Shown: in pieces, positions 53,174 to 62,556 of the stretch | Layout: every line of letters begins with the position of its first letter | Position numbering within the stretch: position 1 is the stretch's first letter | Assembly (NCBI GenBank): GCA_963728535.1 | Contig: CAVSKK010000001.1 | Span: 372,001 to 436,000, forward strand | Direction of reading: 5' to 3' | DNA length: 64,000 bases | Source: VAXT01 sp963728535 | Lineage (GTDB): Bacteria; Actinomycetota; Thermoleophilia; Gaiellales; Gaiellaceae | Position numbers and translations under genes: made by a program | The notes under the pieces: generated by a model | The model's database searches: none | Told to the model about the DNA's origin: nothing | Seen by the model: only the letters and a program-made list of their open reading frames with translations

Positions 53174-53939
53174 CTAGCTCGACTCCTCGAACTCGGCGAG
53201 CTCGGATGCGGCGGCATTCGCAGCACTTCGGCGCTCCTCGGCAGCAGCCCGCGCCTCCAGGGCGGCGTCCTCGGCTTGCTCTGCCTTCCTCTCGGCCGCT
53301 TCGGCACGAGCCTCCAGCTCGCGAGCCTTCTTCTCCAGCCGTCGACGCTCCCGTTCCTGCTCCAACTTCTTCTGGCGCCGCTCGGCGAGCTCGTCCCGGC
53401 GGGGCGCTGACGGCTGGGCCGGCAGCTCGATTCCCGCCACCGCGTCGAACCCGGACACCCTCACCTCGCTCGTCAGCCGGCCCACCTTGAGAGCGGTGCG
53501 TGCGGGCTCGGTGACGGCAGCCGCGCCGAGGGTCGAGCTGATGCGCTCGATGATCGCCCGACTGGCCGGCCGCCCCGACTCCTTCAGGATCTCCTCTCCC
53601 CGGCGCGTCAGGTCGCGGACAACCTGGCGCTCCTCGGCCTGGGCCGTGCGCAGCGTGTCGGCATGGCCGCCCGCCAGTGCCTGCTCTTGTGCGTTGCGCA
53701 GCTTGGTTCCGGCGGCGAGCAGCGCTTTCACCTGCGCCTTCTCCTGCCTCGCGAGCTGGTTGATCGCCCAGGCCGGCACGCTCGGCTTCGTCAAGCGCCT
53801 GAACCTGCTCGGCAGCCTCCTTGTCGCCCTCTCGCTTCAGACGCCGCGCGAGCTCGTTGCGCCCTGGCGTGAACTCGTCGAGCGGAAGCTCGTAGAGCCG
53901 GTCGATCTCACGTTCGAGCGTCGCCACGGACGAGCGCAC
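53174..53939 (-). CDS. Coiled-coil protein (frameshifted)
   Basis: The N-terminal frame from GTG 53939 (LEREIDRLYELPLDEFTPGR; ELARRLKREGDKEAAEQVQA) changes at about 53795 to TKPSVPAWAINQLARQ, and runs to 53174 through a long Ala/Glu/Arg coiled coil. The total is 1 nt too long; removing one C gives 254 residues. I recognise the N-terminal pattern as a recurrent actinobacterial hypothetical. TTG 53794 could start a truncated product. Divergent from the TOPRIM gene. Confidence 0.72.
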
Positions 53940-54009
53940 TCTACGACGCCCGCGCTGGATCTCGTCGGCGAACGCACGCTAGCTTCTGCGCGAAGGGACG
54001 TGAATTGAG

Positions 54010-54582
54010 TTGAGCGACGACAACCTGTCTGCGCGCGCGGTCGTGCTCGTGGAAGGGATCAGCGACCAGCACGCGCTCGAAGCGCTGGCTCGGCGCCGTG
54101 GCCGGAATCTCGCTGCCGAGCGCGTCTCGATCGTGCCAATCGGCGGCGCCCAGGCCATCGGTACCTTCCTGGATCGGTTTGGCCCTCAGGGGCTGGACCT
54201 CAGACTGGCAGGCCTCTGTGACGCCGGCGAGGAAGGGGACTACCGGCGCGGGCTCGAGCGTGCCGGCCTCGGCTCCAACCTCACGCGCGCGGACCTGGAG
54301 CGGCTTGGTTTCTACGTGTGCGACGCCGACCTGGAGGACGAGCTGATCCGCGCCCTCGGTGCCGCCTCCGTGGAGCAGGTCGTCGACGCGCACGGGGACC
54401 TCGGCCCGTTCCGCACTCTCCAGAAGCAGCCTGCTTGGCAAGGACGACCGATCGAGGAACAGCTCCGGCGCTTCATGGGCAGCGGCGGCAGCCGGAAGAT
54501 CCGCTACGCGCGTTTCCTCGTCGACGCGCTCGATCTCACCGAGGTGCCTCGGCCGCTTGACCAGGTACTTGCTCACGTCTGA
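54010..54582 (+). CDS. Standalone TOPRIM-domain protein, OLD-like
   Basis: 190 residues from TTG 54010. ARAVVLVEGISDQHALEALA supplies the TOPRIM Glu, GLCDAGEEGD and FYVCDADLEDELI the acidic pair. This is the OLD-nuclease type TOPRIM but without the ABC ATPase domain. It could be a nuclease or a regulator. No ATPase partner adjoins it, so a defence role is not supported by context. Confidence 0.78.
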   Translation: MSDDNLSARAVVLVEGISDQHALEALARRRGRNLAAERVSIVPIGGAQAIGTFLDRFGPQGLDLRLAGLCDAGEEGDYRRGLERAGLGSNLTRADLERLGFYVCDADLEDELIRALGAASVEQVVDAHGDLGPFRTLQKQPAWQGRPIEEQLRRFMGSGGSRKIRYARFLVDALDLTEVPRPLDQVLAHV

Positions 54583-54792
54583 CGCACGAACGTGTGACAA
54601 GACTCCACGCGCGCCAGGCAACGGACACGGCCAAAAGGGTCGCGCATGCGATTGAGGCGAGCGGTCGCGACCGGCTCAGCTATGCGTCTCAGCGCCCCGA
54701 CGTAGCCCTGGTCACGGCGGGCGATGCCCGGGCGGGACACGGCTCGCCCGGTCACTTTCGGACTGGCACGCGGCGGCCTACCGTCCATCGCG

Positions 54793-55875
54793 ATGAGCTT
54801 CCGGGCAAAGGGACGAGGTTGCGTGGCCGTGGCCGCCGCCGGCGTGCTCGCGATCGCCGGTCTCGCGGAGTGGGCGAGCCCAGGCGGGGCCGTCGTCAAC
54901 GCGCCAGTCGCGCATCTCGTCGTCAACGAGGTCGATTACGACAACGTCGGTACGGACACGCAGGAGTTCATCGAGATCTTCAACGGCACCGGCAAGAGCG
55001 TCCCGCTCGCGGACTACGCCGTCGTTCTCGTCAACGGCGGCAGCAACCTCGAGTACTCGAGAACCATGCTCGCGGAGGCTGGAACCTGCCTGGCCGCGGG
55101 CCGCTACCTGGTGATCGCGGACAAAGCCGTCGTGCCGGATCCCAATGCCCTGGTCATTCGCTTCCCGGGTGCGCGGGATCAGATTCAGAACGGCCAGCCC
55201 GACGGCGTGGCGCTCGTCCACGCGAGCAATCACACGCTCCTTGACGCTCTCTCGTACGAAGGCTCGATCACGAAGGCGCAGATCGAGGGCTTCCCCGGCC
55301 CCGTCAGCCTCGTCGAGGGGACACCGACTCCTCAGAGCGACTCCAACACGCTCAAGGTGTCCCTCTCCCGCGAGCCGAACGGCACCGACACCGACAACGC
55401 CGCGAGCGATTGGGCGCTCGACGGCCCGACACCTGGCTTCGCCAACGCTCCGAGCGGCGCCCCTCTAGGAGTTCCGCGCGGTGACTGCGTGCCTCCGCCG
55501 CCGCCGCCACCACCGCCACCGCCGCCGCCACCGCCTCCGCCCGCGCCCCCGCCACCGCCGCCGCCTGCTCCACCTCCACCTCCGCCGCCTGCTCCACCTC
55601 CACCTCCGCCCCCGCCGCCTCCACCGCCGCCTCCGCCACCTCCACCACCACCGTCAGCGCGCTGTCGGGTGCCGCGGGTCATCGGCCTACTGCTTCAAGC
55701 AGCCAAGAGGCGCATCCGTGCCAGGCGCTGCGAAGTCGGCCGTGTTCGCCGCGTGCGCTCGAGGCGGATGGGCCGTGTCATCGGGCAAAGCCCCCGGCCC
55801 GGCACGGAGGAGCCGGTGGGCTTCAGGGTGAAGCTCGTCGTTGGCCGCCGCCAGGCGCCTGCTCTCCCGAGATAG
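54793..55875 (+). CDS. Secreted lamin-tail-domain protein with poly-Pro linker and Cys-PASTA tail
   Basis: 360 residues from ATG 54793. Signal peptide, then an LTD Ig-like domain (LVVNEVDYDNVGTDTQEFIE; NGTGKSVPLADYAVVLVNGG; LAAGRYLVIADKAVV). Next is a ~60-residue proline/alanine linker and a tail RCRVPRVIGLLLQAAKRRIR with the two-Cys PASTA-like pattern ending LVVGRR. Bacterial LTDs occur on surface nucleases and adhesins, but no enzyme domain is present here. Confidence 0.87.
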   Translation: MSFRAKGRGCVAVAAAGVLAIAGLAEWASPGGAVVNAPVAHLVVNEVDYDNVGTDTQEFIEIFNGTGKSVPLADYAVVLVNGGSNLEYSRTMLAEAGTCLAAGRYLVIADKAVVPDPNALVIRFPGARDQIQNGQPDGVALVHASNHTLLDALSYEGSITKAQIEGFPGPVSLVEGTPTPQSDSNTLKVSLSREPNGTDTDNAASDWALDGPTPGFANAPSGAPLGVPRGDCVPPPPPPPPPPPPPPPPPAPPPPPPPAPPPPPPPAPPPPPPPPPPPPPPPPPPPPSARCRVPRVIGLLLQAAKRRIRARRCEVGRVRRVRSRRMGRVIGQSPRPGTEEPVGFRVKLVVGRRQAPALPR

Positions 55876-55974
55876 GGCATGGCCCGAATGGGGTATGCAC
55901 GACCTATGCCCTAGGGCGATAATCAGGATTCTAGCCCTCGGTATCGAAGTCCACGTAGCTTCTGCGGCGAACAT

Positions 55975-56021
55975 GGGGCCGGGGAGGCTTTGCCGCAGGA
56001 GCCGACCCGGCCCCTCCTTTT
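55975..56021 (+). terminator. Terminator or attenuator before the FtsH-like gene
   Basis: GGGGCCGGG (55975-55983) and CCCGGCCCC (56006-56014) form a perfect 9-bp stem, with a nested GGCT/AGCC, followed by TCCTTTT. It lies 100 nt after the lamin-tail gene stop and 86 nt before the FtsH-like start. Confidence 0.6.
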
Positions 56022-56106
56022 AGACGCCAATTCGGCTGTGCTCTTGCGTTCTGTCCGGACGGTCTCGCAAACCGAATCGATCGAACGCGCGTCTTATCGT
56101 TTACGA

Positions 56107-59100
56107 ATGGCGAGCGAGCGCGCGACCTCCGGGCTGCTCGACCGCGCATCGGCTTCTTCGGAGCTCGGCGCGGAGTGGCGGCGCCTGACCAGGTCCGCGA
56201 CCACGGTCGCGATCATCACGAGCCCCGCGCCATTCATCTGGTTCTACTCCGGGCTGGACTGGGGCCTCTTCAAGTCGCTCGTCGCCACGTTCCTCGTCGT
56301 GATCGCATTCCGCGGGCTGGTCGATCTCATGACCCGCCGCATGCTTCCGTGGCCGAGCCTGTACGGAACCGACGACGCCGACCTGAAGGAAGAAGACGTC
56401 GTCAATCGGCGTCGGGCTTCGTTCTGGCGGTTCTGGTTTCGCTTCTTCCTGTTCTTCGCGATCGTCTTCACCATCATCTGGCTGATTCGACTCGCGGTCC
56501 CGGGTGGAACGACGAACTGGGTCGAAAGCACGACGTCGATCTGGACGGGAATACAGACCTACGTGGGTCAAAACGCCGGCCTGCTCTTCAGCCTCCCGAT
56601 CTTCTTCCTCTTCAACTTCCTGATCTTCCTCGGGCCGATGATGCTGATCGGGATCTCGCAGATGCGCGGCTTCGAGCCCGGCGACGCCGACTGGGGTGTC
56701 CATCTCGCCGATGTGCGCGGCCAGGACGAGGCCAAAGCAGAAGTCGGCCGGGTCGTGTCGCTCTGGCAGTCGGGGGAGGCCTTCGAGGAGGCCGGCGGCA
56801 AGCGTGAGCGTGGGCTGCTCTTCCTCGGCGCGCCCGGCACGGGCAAGACGATGCTCGCCAAAGCGATCGCCACCGGCTTCAACTGTCCATTCGTGACGAT
56901 GCCCGGCTCCGGCTTCCAGCAGGCGTTCATGGGCATCGACGCGGTCATCGTCCGCTGGCTGGCCTGGAAGGCAAAGAAGCTTGCCCGCAAGTGGGGCGGC
57001 CAGTGCATCGTCTTCATCGACGAGATCGACGCCGTCGGCATGCGCCGGTCGGCGCTCGGCGGGGCCACCGGCTCGCACTCCGGCAACCAGATCGAGGACT
57101 TCCTCTTCTTCGGGCCTTACGGCGCGCTCAATCCGAGCGGCGACATGATCCTCGAGACCCGCGCCTGGCGCGACCGCCTCTTTGCCGAGCGCGCGGGGAC
57201 GCCTCCGCCGCCGCAGCCGGGCCGTCTCGGCAGGATCGTCAACCAGGGAGGCGCGTTCCCGGGAATGATGGGCGGGATGGGACAGCTGGCGCTGAACCAG
57301 CTGCTCGTCGTCATGGACGGCATCGACAGCCCGCCGTTTTTCCGGCGGCTCTTCACGAACTGGACCAACACGTTCCTCGATGCGACCTACGTGATCCCGC
57401 GTCGAGTCGGCCGCGCCAAGCTCCGCCTTCCGCGTCCGCGCCCGCGAAGGGACCAGATCTACTTCATCGGCGCGACGAACGTCCCCATCGACTCGCTCGA
57501 CCCGGCGCTGACGCGCCCGGGCCGCATGGGGCGGCACGTCTGGCTGCGAACGCCGACGAAGCACGACCGGGCCGACATCTTCGACCTCTACATCAACAAG
57601 GTGGCGCACGAGCCCGACCTCGACACCGAGGGCAAGCGCGACGAGCTAGCGCGTGTCACCAACGGCTACTCGCCCGCGATGATCGAGCAGGTCTGCTCGA
57701 TGGCTCTGACCCTCGCCCACTCGGAGGGTCGTGAGCGGTTCGACTACCAGGACATTTTCGAGGCGATGACGACGATCGAGTCCGGAACGGCGATCAACAT
57801 CGAGTACGGGACCCACGAGACGAAAGCGGTCGCCATTCACGAGGCCGGGCATGCTGCCGCGAGCCACGTCTACATGGAGGATGCGGAGTCGACGAGGCTG
57901 TCCATTCGAATGCGTGGCGCCGCGCTCGGTCATCACCAGGTCGCCGAGCGCGAGGAGCGTTTCAGCAGATGGCGCTCGGAGCAGATGGCGATGCTGATCT
58001 GGGGTCTCGGCGCGATGGCCGCGGAGCGTGTCTTCTACAAGCAGAACTCGACCGGGGTCGGGGGCGACATCGCCGGCGCGACCGCGCTGGCCGCATTCAT
58101 GGTCGGCGCGTCGGGGATGGGCCCGGAGACGGTCGACCCCTCGGGAGAGCTCGATGCGAAGGAGGAGGCTCGGATCTTGAACCAGTTCGAGCGGATCGGC
58201 TCTCAGATCATGAGCCGGACAGCAGGGGGCGGTGCCTTCGGGCACGATCCGATCGCGAGCGTCCTCTCCGACCGCGACAAGCGCGCCGCGGCCCAGCAGA
58301 TCCTCGGTCAGGCCTACGTCACCGCGTACAACCTGATGCTCCACAACAAGCCTGGGATCGAGCACATCGCCGATCAGGTCGTTGCACGCCGCGAGATCTA
58401 CGGCGACGAGTTGCTCGGGCTTCTCAGGGAGGCCAAGCTCGAGGCTCCGAAGATCGATCTGCTCCAGGAGAGCATCATGGCCGATGTTGTAGAGAAGCGT
58501 CCCGTCGCTGCCCCTGTTGCTCCGCCGGGGTCACGCCGGGAGGGCGCGTACAGCGGGAGATTCGCCTTCGCCCACATCCTGGTCGTAGTGGTCTTCGCGA
58601 GTGTGCTCGTGTTCTTCGCCTACCTCGTCTCCCAGTCGAGGAGCTCTGCGGCCTGGTCGAGCTTCAAGCCCACGGGCGGCGACACGTACCCGAGAGCCCA
58701 GAAGTTGGCGAACTTCGTCGCTCCTCGCTACATCTCTGGCGGCAGTCCGATCGCGGTCATCCAGGCCCAGCCCTTGTTCTTCCATGACCAGGTAGTCGAC
58801 GGGGTCGCCTTCACCCGTGCGCCCTTCCAGGACGTGGGCGAGCACTACCACCAGTTGGAGCCGGCAGGAGCATCGACCATGGCCTACGTCTTCTGCGGCC
58901 AGGCGGAACGCTGCGGGCTCGCGGCAACGGGTGCCGAGGACGTGATCCCGCTCCTGCGCCGGGAGTCGCTCGAGCTTGCGCTGTACACCTTCAAATACTG
59001 GCCTGACATCGACTCGGTCGTGGCCATCCTCCCGCCGGCCACCAAGTCGAAGCCTGCGGTCTACTTCAAGCGGAGCAATCTCGAAGCCGAGCTCTCCAAG

Positions 59101-59268
59101 CCGCTCGAGCGGACGCTCCCCAGCCACGAGCTCATCACCGCCTCGTCGATGACTCCCGCCGAGCTCGCTGCCGTCGATCGGCTCACCCTCACCAGAATTC
59201 ATTCGTCGAGCTTCGAGGAAACAGCAAGCGGGCGAATGCTCCTTCTACTGAATACGGGTACCCAGTAG
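56107..59268 (+). CDS. Divergent FtsH-like AAA membrane protease with added C-terminal membrane and exported domain
   Basis: 1053 residues from ATG 56107. About four N-terminal TM segments (residues 30-185), an AAA domain with Walker A FLGAPGTGKT (~240), Walker B VFIDEID (~300) and the SRH (ATNVPIDSLDPALTRPGRMG). A ~100-residue insertion follows Walker B. The M41 zinc motif VAIHEAGHAAASH (~578) and third-ligand region GVGGDIAGATALAAFMV are intact. Unlike ordinary FtsH it then has another TM helix (~818-840, FAHILVVVVFASVLVFFAYL) and a ~210-residue probably extracytoplasmic domain. Likely degrades membrane proteins; the extra domain may sense external signals. Confidence 0.88.
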   Translation: MASERATSGLLDRASASSELGAEWRRLTRSATTVAIITSPAPFIWFYSGLDWGLFKSLVATFLVVIAFRGLVDLMTRRMLPWPSLYGTDDADLKEEDVVNRRRASFWRFWFRFFLFFAIVFTIIWLIRLAVPGGTTNWVESTTSIWTGIQTYVGQNAGLLFSLPIFFLFNFLIFLGPMMLIGISQMRGFEPGDADWGVHLADVRGQDEAKAEVGRVVSLWQSGEAFEEAGGKRERGLLFLGAPGTGKTMLAKAIATGFNCPFVTMPGSGFQQAFMGIDAVIVRWLAWKAKKLARKWGGQCIVFIDEIDAVGMRRSALGGATGSHSGNQIEDFLFFGPYGALNPSGDMILETRAWRDRLFAERAGTPPPPQPGRLGRIVNQGGAFPGMMGGMGQLALNQLLVVMDGIDSPPFFRRLFTNWTNTFLDATYVIPRRVGRAKLRLPRPRPRRDQIYFIGATNVPIDSLDPALTRPGRMGRHVWLRTPTKHDRADIFDLYINKVAHEPDLDTEGKRDELARVTNGYSPAMIEQVCSMALTLAHSEGRERFDYQDIFEAMTTIESGTAINIEYGTHETKAVAIHEAGHAAASHVYMEDAESTRLSIRMRGAALGHHQVAEREERFSRWRSEQMAMLIWGLGAMAAERVFYKQNSTGVGGDIAGATALAAFMVGASGMGPETVDPSGELDAKEEARILNQFERIGSQIMSRTAGGGAFGHDPIASVLSDRDKRAAAQQILGQAYVTAYNLMLHNKPGIEHIADQVVARREIYGDELLGLLREAKLEAPKIDLLQESIMADVVEKRPVAAPVAPPGSRREGAYSGRFAFAHILVVVVFASVLVFFAYLVSQSRSSAAWSSFKPTGGDTYPRAQKLANFVAPRYISGGSPIAVIQAQPLFFHDQVVDGVAFTRAPFQDVGEHYHQLEPAGASTMAYVFCGQAERCGLAATGAEDVIPLLRRESLELALYTFKYWPDIDSVVAILPPATKSKPAVYFKRSNLEAELSKPLERTLPSHELITASSMTPAELAAVDRLTLTRIHSSSFEETASGRMLLLLNTGTQ

Positions 59269-59470
59269 CTCCGTTCGGGGGATTGCGGCTCTACGCCGCT
59301 TCGCCGATCGTGGGGGCGAAGGTTTTCAGCGGCAAACGAAAGGCGGCCACATGATTACGACTGAGCTTCGGAAGTGCTTCGCACGGTTCGGTACCGGCCT
59401 TCGGGCACGGATCGTCGACTTCGAATAGGAGTCGCGCGGGAAGACCGCGCGTCCGTGGTAGGACTCCGGC

Positions 59471-60295
59471 ATGCGCCTGATCGCCTGCCTCTGCGCTTGC
59501 GTTTGCGTTTTTAGCCTCGCCGGCGCGACGGGAGCGCAGACCCGCGTCGCGTTTCTGGCCACCGGCGACTACGGCGTCGGTGGCTCGCCCGAGTTGTCGC
59601 TCGGCCGGGCGATGCAGCGCTACGAGACGCGGCGCTCTGCGGACATGCTCGTCACCCTGGGCGACAACGACTACACGGAGAGCCCGGCTCGCTTCCGCGC
59701 GAACTGGCGTGCTGCTTTCGGCTGGGCGCGTAGGTCCGGGCTCCGGGTCGCCGGGGTGCTCGGCAACCACGACTACCACGTAAACCAGGGCCGGTACGAG
59801 TTCGGCCTGCTCGGGATGCCCCGGCCCTACTACACCCGCACGCTCGGCGACGCACAGCTCTTTCTCCTCGACTCGAACCGCGTGAACGACCAGCAGACAG
59901 CCTGGCTCGAAAACCGGCTCGCGGCGTCGAGCGCGATCTGGAAGATCGCCGTCTTCCACCATGCGCCGTACACGTGCGGTGGGCATTCCGGAGATGCGAA
60001 CGTTCAGGAGCGGTGGGTCCCGCTCTTCGAGAACTACGGCGTTCAGCTTGTCCTGTCCGGCCACGACCACAACTACCAGCGGTTCGTGGCCAGGAACGGC
60101 GTCGCCTACGTCGTCCACGGGGGCGGGGCGGCGGGCCTCTATAAGCTCACCAGCTGTCCGTCCGCCTATCCGCGTCGGGCCCGGGCCCGGGTCGAGCACG
60201 GTTTCCTCTACGTCGCAGCCACTCCGGAGCGGCTGAACGGCTACGCGGTCAACACCCGCGGCCGGGTCACCGACCGGTTCAGCCTCCAACCGTAG
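59471..60295 (+). CDS. Secreted metallophosphoesterase
   Basis: 274 residues. Signal peptide (LIACLCACVCVFSLAGATGA), then the calcineurin-like motifs: FLATGDYG, VTLGDNDY, GVLGNHDYH, VFHHAPYTCGG and LSGHDHNYQR. The GDxG...GDN...GNHD...GHDHNY set fits purple-acid-phosphatase-like extracellular phosphatases with a two-metal centre. Phosphate scavenging is plausible. Confidence 0.92.
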   Translation: MRLIACLCACVCVFSLAGATGAQTRVAFLATGDYGVGGSPELSLGRAMQRYETRRSADMLVTLGDNDYTESPARFRANWRAAFGWARRSGLRVAGVLGNHDYHVNQGRYEFGLLGMPRPYYTRTLGDAQLFLLDSNRVNDQQTAWLENRLAASSAIWKIAVFHHAPYTCGGHSGDANVQERWVPLFENYGVQLVLSGHDHNYQRFVARNGVAYVVHGGGAAGLYKLTSCPSAYPRRARARVEHGFLYVAATPERLNGYAVNTRGRVTDRFSLQP

Positions 60296-60298
60296 GGC

Positions 60299-60304
60299 TA
60301 CACT
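60299..60304 (+). promoter_or_regulatory. Putative -10 box of pdxS
   Basis: TACACT lies 7 nt before ATG 60312 and no Shine-Dalgarno is present. Suggests a leaderless pdxS mRNA. Confidence 0.4.
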
Positions 60305-60311
60305 TCCAGCC

Positions 60312-61196
60312 ATGGCCGAGATCGGAACGATGCGCGTCAAGAGCGGCCTCGCCGAGATGCTCAAGGGCGGGGTGATCATGGACGTGACCGACGCCGACCA
60401 GGCCCGGATCGCCGAGGACGCCGGTGCCTGTGCCGTCATGGCGCTCGAGCGCGTCCCGGCCGACATCCGCCGCGACGGGGGCGTCGCCCGCATGGCCGAC
60501 CCGGACAAGATCAGCGAGATCCAGGAGGCGGTGACGATCCCGGTCATGGCCAAGGCGCGCATCGGCCACTTCGTCGAGGCACAGATCCTCGAGGCGCTCG
60601 AGGTCGACTACATCGACGAGAGCGAGGTCCTGACTCCCGCCGACACGGCGAACCACATCGACAAGTGGCGCTTTACCGTCCCGTTCGTCTGCGGCTGCAC
60701 GAACCTCGGCGAGGCGCTCCGTCGCATCTCCGAAGGCGCAGCGATGATCCGCACGAAGGGCGAGGCCGGCACGGGCGACATCGTGAACGCGGTCACGCAC
60801 ATGCGCTCGGTCTTCGGAGCGATCAAGAAGCTCGGCGCGATGGATCCGGACGAGCTCTATTCGGAGGCGAAGGAACTGCGCGCGCCCGTCGAGCTCGTCA
60901 AGTGGGTCGCCGAGAACGGCAAGCTGCCGGTCGTCACGTTCACGGCGGGTGGGATCGCGACTCCGGCCGATGCGGCCCTCTGCATGCAGCTCGGCGCGGA
61001 CGGGGTCTTCGTCGGCTCCGGGATCTTCAAGTCGGACAACCCGTCCGAGCGCGCGAAGGCGATCGTCGAGGCGACGACGCACTTCCAGGATGCCGAGGTG
61101 CTCGCTCGCGTCTCGCGGAACCTGGGAGACGCGATGAGCGGGCTCTCCACGGCAACGCTCGCACCAGAAGAGCTGCTCGAAACCCGCGGCTGGTAA
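60312..61196 (+). CDS. pdxS: Pyridoxal 5'-phosphate synthase lyase subunit PdxS
   Basis: Condenses ribose 5-phosphate, glyceraldehyde 3-phosphate and ammonia into PLP. 294 residues, normal length. Signature residues: the first active Lys region GGVIMDVTD, VPADIRRDGGVARMADP, VMAKARIGHFVEAQ and the second Lys in RTKGEAGTGDIVNAVTH. Receives ammonia from PdxT, encoded 25 nt downstream. Confidence 0.97.
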   Translation: MAEIGTMRVKSGLAEMLKGGVIMDVTDADQARIAEDAGACAVMALERVPADIRRDGGVARMADPDKISEIQEAVTIPVMAKARIGHFVEAQILEALEVDYIDESEVLTPADTANHIDKWRFTVPFVCGCTNLGEALRRISEGAAMIRTKGEAGTGDIVNAVTHMRSVFGAIKKLGAMDPDELYSEAKELRAPVELVKWVAENGKLPVVTFTAGGIATPADAALCMQLGADGVFVGSGIFKSDNPSERAKAIVEATTHFQDAEVLARVSRNLGDAMSGLSTATLAPEELLETRGW

Positions 61197-61208
61197 TTCG
61201 CCAAAACC

Positions 61209-61214
61209 TAGAAT
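61209..61214 (+). promoter_or_regulatory. Putative -10 box of pdxT
   Basis: TAGAAT ends 7 nt before ATG 61222, so pdxT may have its own leaderless promoter in addition to read-through from pdxS. Confidence 0.4.
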
Positions 61215-61221
61215 TGGTCCC

Positions 61222-61776
61222 ATGAGGATCGGCGTCCTGGCTGTGCAGGGAAATTTCCGCGAGCACGCGGCGATGCTGCGGCGCCTCGGGGCCGATCCGG
61301 TCGAGGTGCGCAAGCCCGGAGAGCTCGCCGGCCTGGATGGACTCGTGATACCGGGCGGGGAGTCGACGACGTTCATGCGCCTGATGCGTCTCTACGGCCT
61401 CGAAGACGCCGTGCGGAGCTTCGAACGGCCGATCCTCGGCACGTGTGCCGGCCTGATCGTGCTCGACCGCGAGCATCTCGGACTTCTCGACGTTGATGTC
61501 GCGCGGAACGCATACGGGCGGCAGGTCGCGAGCTTCGAGGCGGATCTCGCCCTGGCCGGAGATGACGTGCCCTTGCGGGGCGTCTTCATCCGCGCACCTC
61601 GCGTGGGACGCACCGGCGAGGGTGTCGAGGTGCTCGCCGAGCTCGACGGCGAGCCCGTGCTGCTCCGGCAGGGCCGCTTTCTGGTCGCTACCTTCCACCC
61701 CGAGCTCACCGACGACACGCGTGTCCACGAGCTCTTCCTCGATTCAGTCAGGGAGGCGAGCCTTGTCGGGACATAG
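61222..61776 (+). CDS. pdxT: Pyridoxal 5'-phosphate synthase glutaminase subunit PdxT
   Basis: Hydrolyses glutamine and channels ammonia to PdxS. 184 residues. Class I glutaminase triad: Cys in GTCAGLIVL, and His/Glu in TFHPELTDD; VIPGGESTTFMRLM is the substrate loop. The 3' end overlaps yebC by 14 nt. Confidence 0.96.
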   Translation: MRIGVLAVQGNFREHAAMLRRLGADPVEVRKPGELAGLDGLVIPGGESTTFMRLMRLYGLEDAVRSFERPILGTCAGLIVLDREHLGLLDVDVARNAYGRQVASFEADLALAGDDVPLRGVFIRAPRVGRTGEGVEVLAELDGEPVLLRQGRFLVATFHPELTDDTRVHELFLDSVREASLVGT

Positions 61777-62515
61777 CAAGTGGGCGTCGATCAAACGGCA
61801 GAAGGGCGCGACCGACGCGAAGCGCGGCCAGCTCTTCTCGAAGCTCGTGCGGGCGATCATCGTCGCGGCGCGCGACGGCGGGCCCGACCCCGCCGCCAAT
61901 CTGGCGCTCCAGAACGCGATCGAGAAGGCGCGCGGGGCCTCGATGCCGAAGGACAACATCGAGCGCGCAATCGCCAAGGGCTCTGGGACTGGCGCCGACG
62001 CGGCCGCCTACGAGACCGTCATGTACGAGGGCTACGGCCCGGGCGGCGTCGCGCTCTTCGTCGAGGCGCTGACCGACAACAGGAACCGCACAGCGGCCGA
62101 CGTCCGCCAGGCGTTCACCAAGAGCGACGGGAACCTCGGCGAGTCGGGCTCAGTCGCGTGGCTGTTCGAGCGCAAGGGCGTGATCCTCGTCGAGGGCTCG
62201 GCCGACGAGGACGAACTGGTGCTGGCCGCCGCGGACGCAGGCGCCGACGACGTCGAGCCGGACGAGTCGAGCTACCGCGTCACGACCGCGCCCGAGAGCC
62301 TCCATTCAGTGCGGGCCGCGCTCGAGGAGGGCGGCTTGCCGATCGAGTCCGCCGAGTCGACGATGGTGCCGAAGACTCAGGTCTCGATCGATGACGAGAC
62401 GACGGCCCGCAAGGTCGTCCGGCTGATGGACGACCTGGAGGAAAACGACGACGTCCAGGCCGTGTACTCCAACTTCGACATCCCCGAACAAGTCCTGGAA
62501 GCAGTCGCCGGCTAA
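61763..62515 (+). CDS. yebC: YebC/PmpR-family protein
   Basis: 250 residues from TTG 61763, with GGGAGG about 6 nt upstream inside the pdxT end. SGHSKWASIKRQKGATDAKR, ARGASMPKDNIERAIAKG and ETVMYEGYGPGGVA define the family. Members were annotated as transcription regulators; recent work links them to relief of ribosome stalling at prolines, which would suit a genome rich in poly-proline proteins. Confidence 0.96.
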   Translation: MSGHSKWASIKRQKGATDAKRGQLFSKLVRAIIVAARDGGPDPAANLALQNAIEKARGASMPKDNIERAIAKGSGTGADAAAYETVMYEGYGPGGVALFVEALTDNRNRTAADVRQAFTKSDGNLGESGSVAWLFERKGVILVEGSADEDELVLAAADAGADDVEPDESSYRVTTAPESLHSVRAALEEGGLPIESAESTMVPKTQVSIDDETTARKVVRLMDDLEENDDVQAVYSNFDIPEQVLEAVAG

Positions 62516-62556
62516 GCCCAGGGAAGCTGGTCCCAGTAGAGGGCCGCTCGGGCCCG

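Noticed and set aside
54010..54582. OLD/Gabija-type defence system
   Set aside because: No ABC ATPase or helicase partner is adjacent; only a TOPRIM-only protein is visible.
56101..57609. 502-residue minus-strand frame over the FtsH-like gene
   Set aside because: Shadow of the AAA protease coding strand.
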